A stretch of DNA of 64,000 nt from Bacillus sp. FJAT-42315 (lineage in GTDB: Bacteria; Bacillota; Bacilli; Bacillales; Domibacillaceae), in the NCBI RefSeq assembly GCF_002797375.1, contig NZ_KZ454941.1:1473331-1537330 (forward strand). Direction: 5' to 3'. The notes under the pieces are model-generated. The model saw only the letters and a list, made by a program, of their open reading frames with translations. It was not told where the DNA came from and searched no databases. The first letter of the stretch is position 1; every line of letters starts with the position of its first letter. This document shows, one piece after another, positions 61,971 through 64,000 of the stretch. Both the position numbers and the translations under genes were made by a program.

Positions 61971-62120
61971 ATGCGCGTAAATATCACTTTAGCTTGCACT
62001 GAGTGCGGTGATCGTAACTATATTTCTAAGAAAAACAAACGTAACAACCCTGATCGTCTTGAACTGAAAAAATATTGTTCAAGAGAAAAGCGTGTTACTG
62101 CCCATCGTGAAACAAAGTAA
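61971..62120 (+). CDS. rpmG: 50S ribosomal protein L33
   Basis: The 49-residue basic protein reads [18 protein letters not shown] at its start and ends TAHRETK, clearly L33. The first zinc pair (C9, C12) is intact, but in the second pair only C36 remains: the partner position holds Glu (E39). GGAGGG precedes the ATG. The position before yqgN matches B. subtilis rpmGB. Confidence 0.95.
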   Translation: MRVNITLACTECGDRNYISKKNKRNNPDRLELKKYCSREKRVTAHRETK

Positions 62121-62121
62121 G

Positions 62122-62152
62122 CAGCAGGATCCTTTTCCTGCTGTTTTTTTTA
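62122..62152 (+). terminator. Terminator after rpmG
   Basis: CAGCAGGA and TCCTGCTG pair perfectly around TCCTTT, followed by nine T residues. Confidence 0.9.
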
Positions 62153-62180
62153 TATAAAAAAGTCAGGGAGAGTGTTACAG

Positions 62181-62750
62181 GTGAATAAGCAGCTGTTACG
62201 GAAAAGCATGAAAGAAGTACTAGCAAATATGAGTAAGCTTGAGTATGAGCAATACTCTTTTCAAATTGCTCGACAATTGGGCTCATTACCGTTATGGCAA
62301 AGCGCCGAGACAATTGCGATTACTGTTTCTCGGGTGCCTGAAGTGGATACTTGGGCTTTGATTACTAGAGGTTGGGAAGAGGGGAAAAACATCGTTGTTC
62401 CGAAATGCGATCCAATTGATAGGAGTATGATGTACTATCACTTGACTTCATTTTGTGAGCTTGAAATGGTGTATTCGGGCTTATATGAGCCTGATCCCAC
62501 TCAGACGAATCAGGTAGATGCGAAGACGATCGATCTATTAATTGTTCCCGGCCTTGCTTTTGATAAAAAAGGGTATCGTCTTGGCTTTGGCGGAGGATAT
62601 TTTGACCGATTTCTCGAACATTTTGAAGGTAAAACAGTCGCTCTCTTATTTTCGCAGCAATTGTTAACAGAAGTTCCGACAGAAACATACGATTTACCGG
62701 TCCAACAGCTTATTACAGAAAAAGAGATCTATACTTGTTTTTCTAAATAA
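62181..62750 (+). CDS. yqgN: 5-formyltetrahydrofolate cyclo-ligase (YqgN)
   Basis: The 189-residue enzyme converts 5-formyl-THF to methenyl-THF using ATP. Motifs: NKQLLRKSMKEVLANMS start, VPKCD, and LIVPGLAFDKKGYRLGFGGGYFDRFL, the family signature. GTG 62181 fits AGGGAG at 62165-62170; GTG 62172 is too close. It lies before the rhomboid gene as in B. subtilis. Confidence 0.95.
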   Translation: MNKQLLRKSMKEVLANMSKLEYEQYSFQIARQLGSLPLWQSAETIAITVSRVPEVDTWALITRGWEEGKNIVVPKCDPIDRSMMYYHLTSFCELEMVYSGLYEPDPTQTNQVDAKTIDLLIVPGLAFDKKGYRLGFGGGYFDRFLEHFEGKTVALLFSQQLLTEVPTETYDLPVQQLITEKEIYTCFSK

Positions 62751-62840
62751 AATAAGGGACTAGATAGCCTAAGCTTTACAGCGGCTTTTCTCTTTCGTTA
62801 TAGTAAGAGAGTAACAAAATGAACCAAAGGCAGTGATGAG

Positions 62841-64000
62841 ATGGGATCTAATGAAAATAATCTTTTTTGGAAACTTGCTTATTTCTTTGTTGTGGAAAGA
62901 GATTACCAAATCATGACTATGGTTGACAATCGACAGGAGATGCTACTTGAGCACATAACGAATAAATCTGCTCAAGTGATTCGATTAGTCCGTGCAGATG
63001 TCGATTGGTCGAATCGTCTTCGTAAAGATATTGAACGTGTGTCTGCGATAGGTGAAGGAATTCGTAAGCAATTGGGAAAGCGTCAGTTAAATATGGTTAA
63101 TATTTACATATCTTCTCATTCCCCGATCGATGATTACGAACGCTATACGAACGAACCGTTTTATTATCCAAAAGGACAGAAAACAAAAGTGACATCGATT
63201 TTATTCAGTCGAGAGCGTCATAAGGAAACAGTAGATCAACTGAATGGGCTGTTTCAAGAGGCAATCGTTCCTTCTTTTTTTGATAGCTGCTCCGATGAGG
63301 AAGGATATGCGTATCAAAGAGCGGTTTTGAGTTATTCTGTGAAGAAAACGGAAGAAGACCAAAAGTTGTTTAATTATGCTACTCCGTTTTTTTCTTTTTT
63401 ATTTATTGGTGTACAAGTCCTTGTTTTCATTTTGATGGAGTTAAGTGGAGGGAGTACCAATTCAGCTAATCTCATTCGTTTTGGTGCGAAGTTTAATCCA
63501 CTGATTCTCGAAGGAGAATGGTGGCGCTTTTTTACACCGATGTTTTTACATATAGGCTTTTTACATTTATTGATGAATACAGCGGCTCTTTATTTATTAG
63601 GGACAGCGGTAGAAAAGATTTTTGGTCGGCTTCGCTTTTTATTGATTTATTTGTTTGCGGGTTTTACGGGAACATTGGCGAGTTTTTTAATGAATGATTC
63701 TTTATCAGCTGGTGCAAGCGGCGCGATATTTGGTTGTTTCGGCGCGTTGTTATACTTTGGTACGGTGTATCCTAGACAGTTTGTTCGTACGATGGGGATG
63801 AATATTATCTTTATCATCCTGATTAACTTAGTGTTTGGATTTACGATGCCTGGAATTGATAATGCTGGTCATATCGGTGGTTTAATTGGCGGATTTTTAG
63901 CAACAGGTATCCTTCAGCTACCGAAAAAGAATCGGATCGGTAGACAACTGGGTTTTCTAGTAGGGACGATCATCCTAACGGCTAGTGCCCTATATATAGG
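62841..64000 (+). CDS. gluP: Rhomboid intramembrane protease GluP (YqgP), cut by the window end
   Basis: At least 386 residues are encoded. An N-terminal soluble domain of about 180 residues (start MGSNENNLFWKLAYFFVVERDYQ) precedes the rhomboid domain. The catalytic dyad is Ser293 in GASGAIFGCFGA and His344 in AGHIGGLIGG. HIGFLHLLMNTAAL and WWRFFTPMFLH are also typical. In B. subtilis YqgP cleaves membrane substrates such as the Mg transporter MgtE. AAAGGCAG is the ribosome binding site. The stop codon lies beyond the window. Confidence 0.95.
   Translation, partial: MGSNENNLFWKLAYFFVVERDYQIMTMVDNRQEMLLEHITNKSAQVIRLVRADVDWSNRLRKDIERVSAIGEGIRKQLGKRQLNMVNIYISSHSPIDDYERYTNEPFYYPKGQKTKVTSILFSRERHKETVDQLNGLFQEAIVPSFFDSCSDEEGYAYQRAVLSYSVKKTEEDQKLFNYATPFFSFLFIGVQVLVFILMELSGGSTNSANLIRFGAKFNPLILEGEWWRFFTPMFLHIGFLHLLMNTAALYLLGTAVEKIFGRLRFLLIYLFAGFTGTLASFLMNDSLSAGASGAIFGCFGALLYFGTVYPRQFVRTMGMNIIFIILINLVFGFTMPGIDNAGHIGGLIGGFLATGILQLPKKNRIGRQLGFLVGTIILTASALYI

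Overview
This window is a continuous stretch of chromosome from an aerobic, endospore-forming member of the Bacillaceae. The gene order closely follows the Bacillus subtilis lepA-dnaK-sigA-sodA-pst region (B. subtilis yqe/yqf/yqg genes). The bases lean AT-rich, strong AGGAGG-type ribosome binding sites are common, TTG and GTG starts are frequent, and most genes lie on the + strand. The species cannot be fixed from the sequence alone. Sporulation genes (yqfC, yqfD, the LysM protein YqfZ), a sigma-E-like promoter and a sigma-W-like promoter support the assignment. No rRNA, tRNA, CRISPR array, prophage or intact insertion sequence was seen.

Layout. 1-230: an intergenic repeat ending at a strong promoter. 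262-11380: lepA, hemW and the CIRCE-controlled heat-shock operon hrcA-grpE-dnaK-dnaJ-prmA-rsmE-mtaB. 11533-12974: deoC, rpsU, yqeY. 13061-18329: a sigma-W-type promoter and yqeZ-floA-yqfB, then yqfC-yqfD-phoH behind an unusual terminator/promoter overlap. 18486-23926: pgpH, ybeY, dgkA, cdd, era, yqzL, recO. 23923-27171: a glycine T-box riboswitch and glyQS. 27358-32330: ccpN with a structured leader, ppsR, dnaG, sigA. 32479-35490: a membrane protein, cccA, trmK, yqfO. 35566-40935: ispH, yqfQ, cshB, nfo, yqfT and a YitT-family gene. 41016-43091: a Zur-controlled zinc uptake operon. 43157-46716: yqfW, yqfX, ispG, yqfZ and a DUF1189 gene. 46780-56938: phosphate genes (an Na/Pi cotransporter with a PhoU domain, and pstSCAB) with two 11-bp-periodic PhoP-box arrays, separated by sodA, an MFS gene and pbpA. 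56996-61877: a less conserved block of two membrane-anchored proteins transcribed away from a three-gene DUF4912 / GH57-like-GT4 fusion / sugar nucleotidyltransferase cluster. 61971-64000: rpmG, a 5-formyl-THF cyclo-ligase gene and the rhomboid protease gene gluP, which runs off the end.

Most genes are housekeeping: translation factors and tRNA/rRNA modification, protein folding, DNA priming and transcription initiation, isoprenoid synthesis, c-di-AMP turnover, zinc and phosphate homeostasis. The most unusual content is (a) the glucan/glycan-like cluster at 58065-61877, whose GH57-type domain has lost its catalytic nucleophile and which sits beside an operator-like palindrome; (b) the yqfB-yqfC junction, where an apparent ATT start codon is followed by a terminator whose 3' arm is the next gene's ribosome binding site and whose loop holds a sigma-E-like -10 element; and (c) a compact three-stem RNA-like element in front of ccpN.
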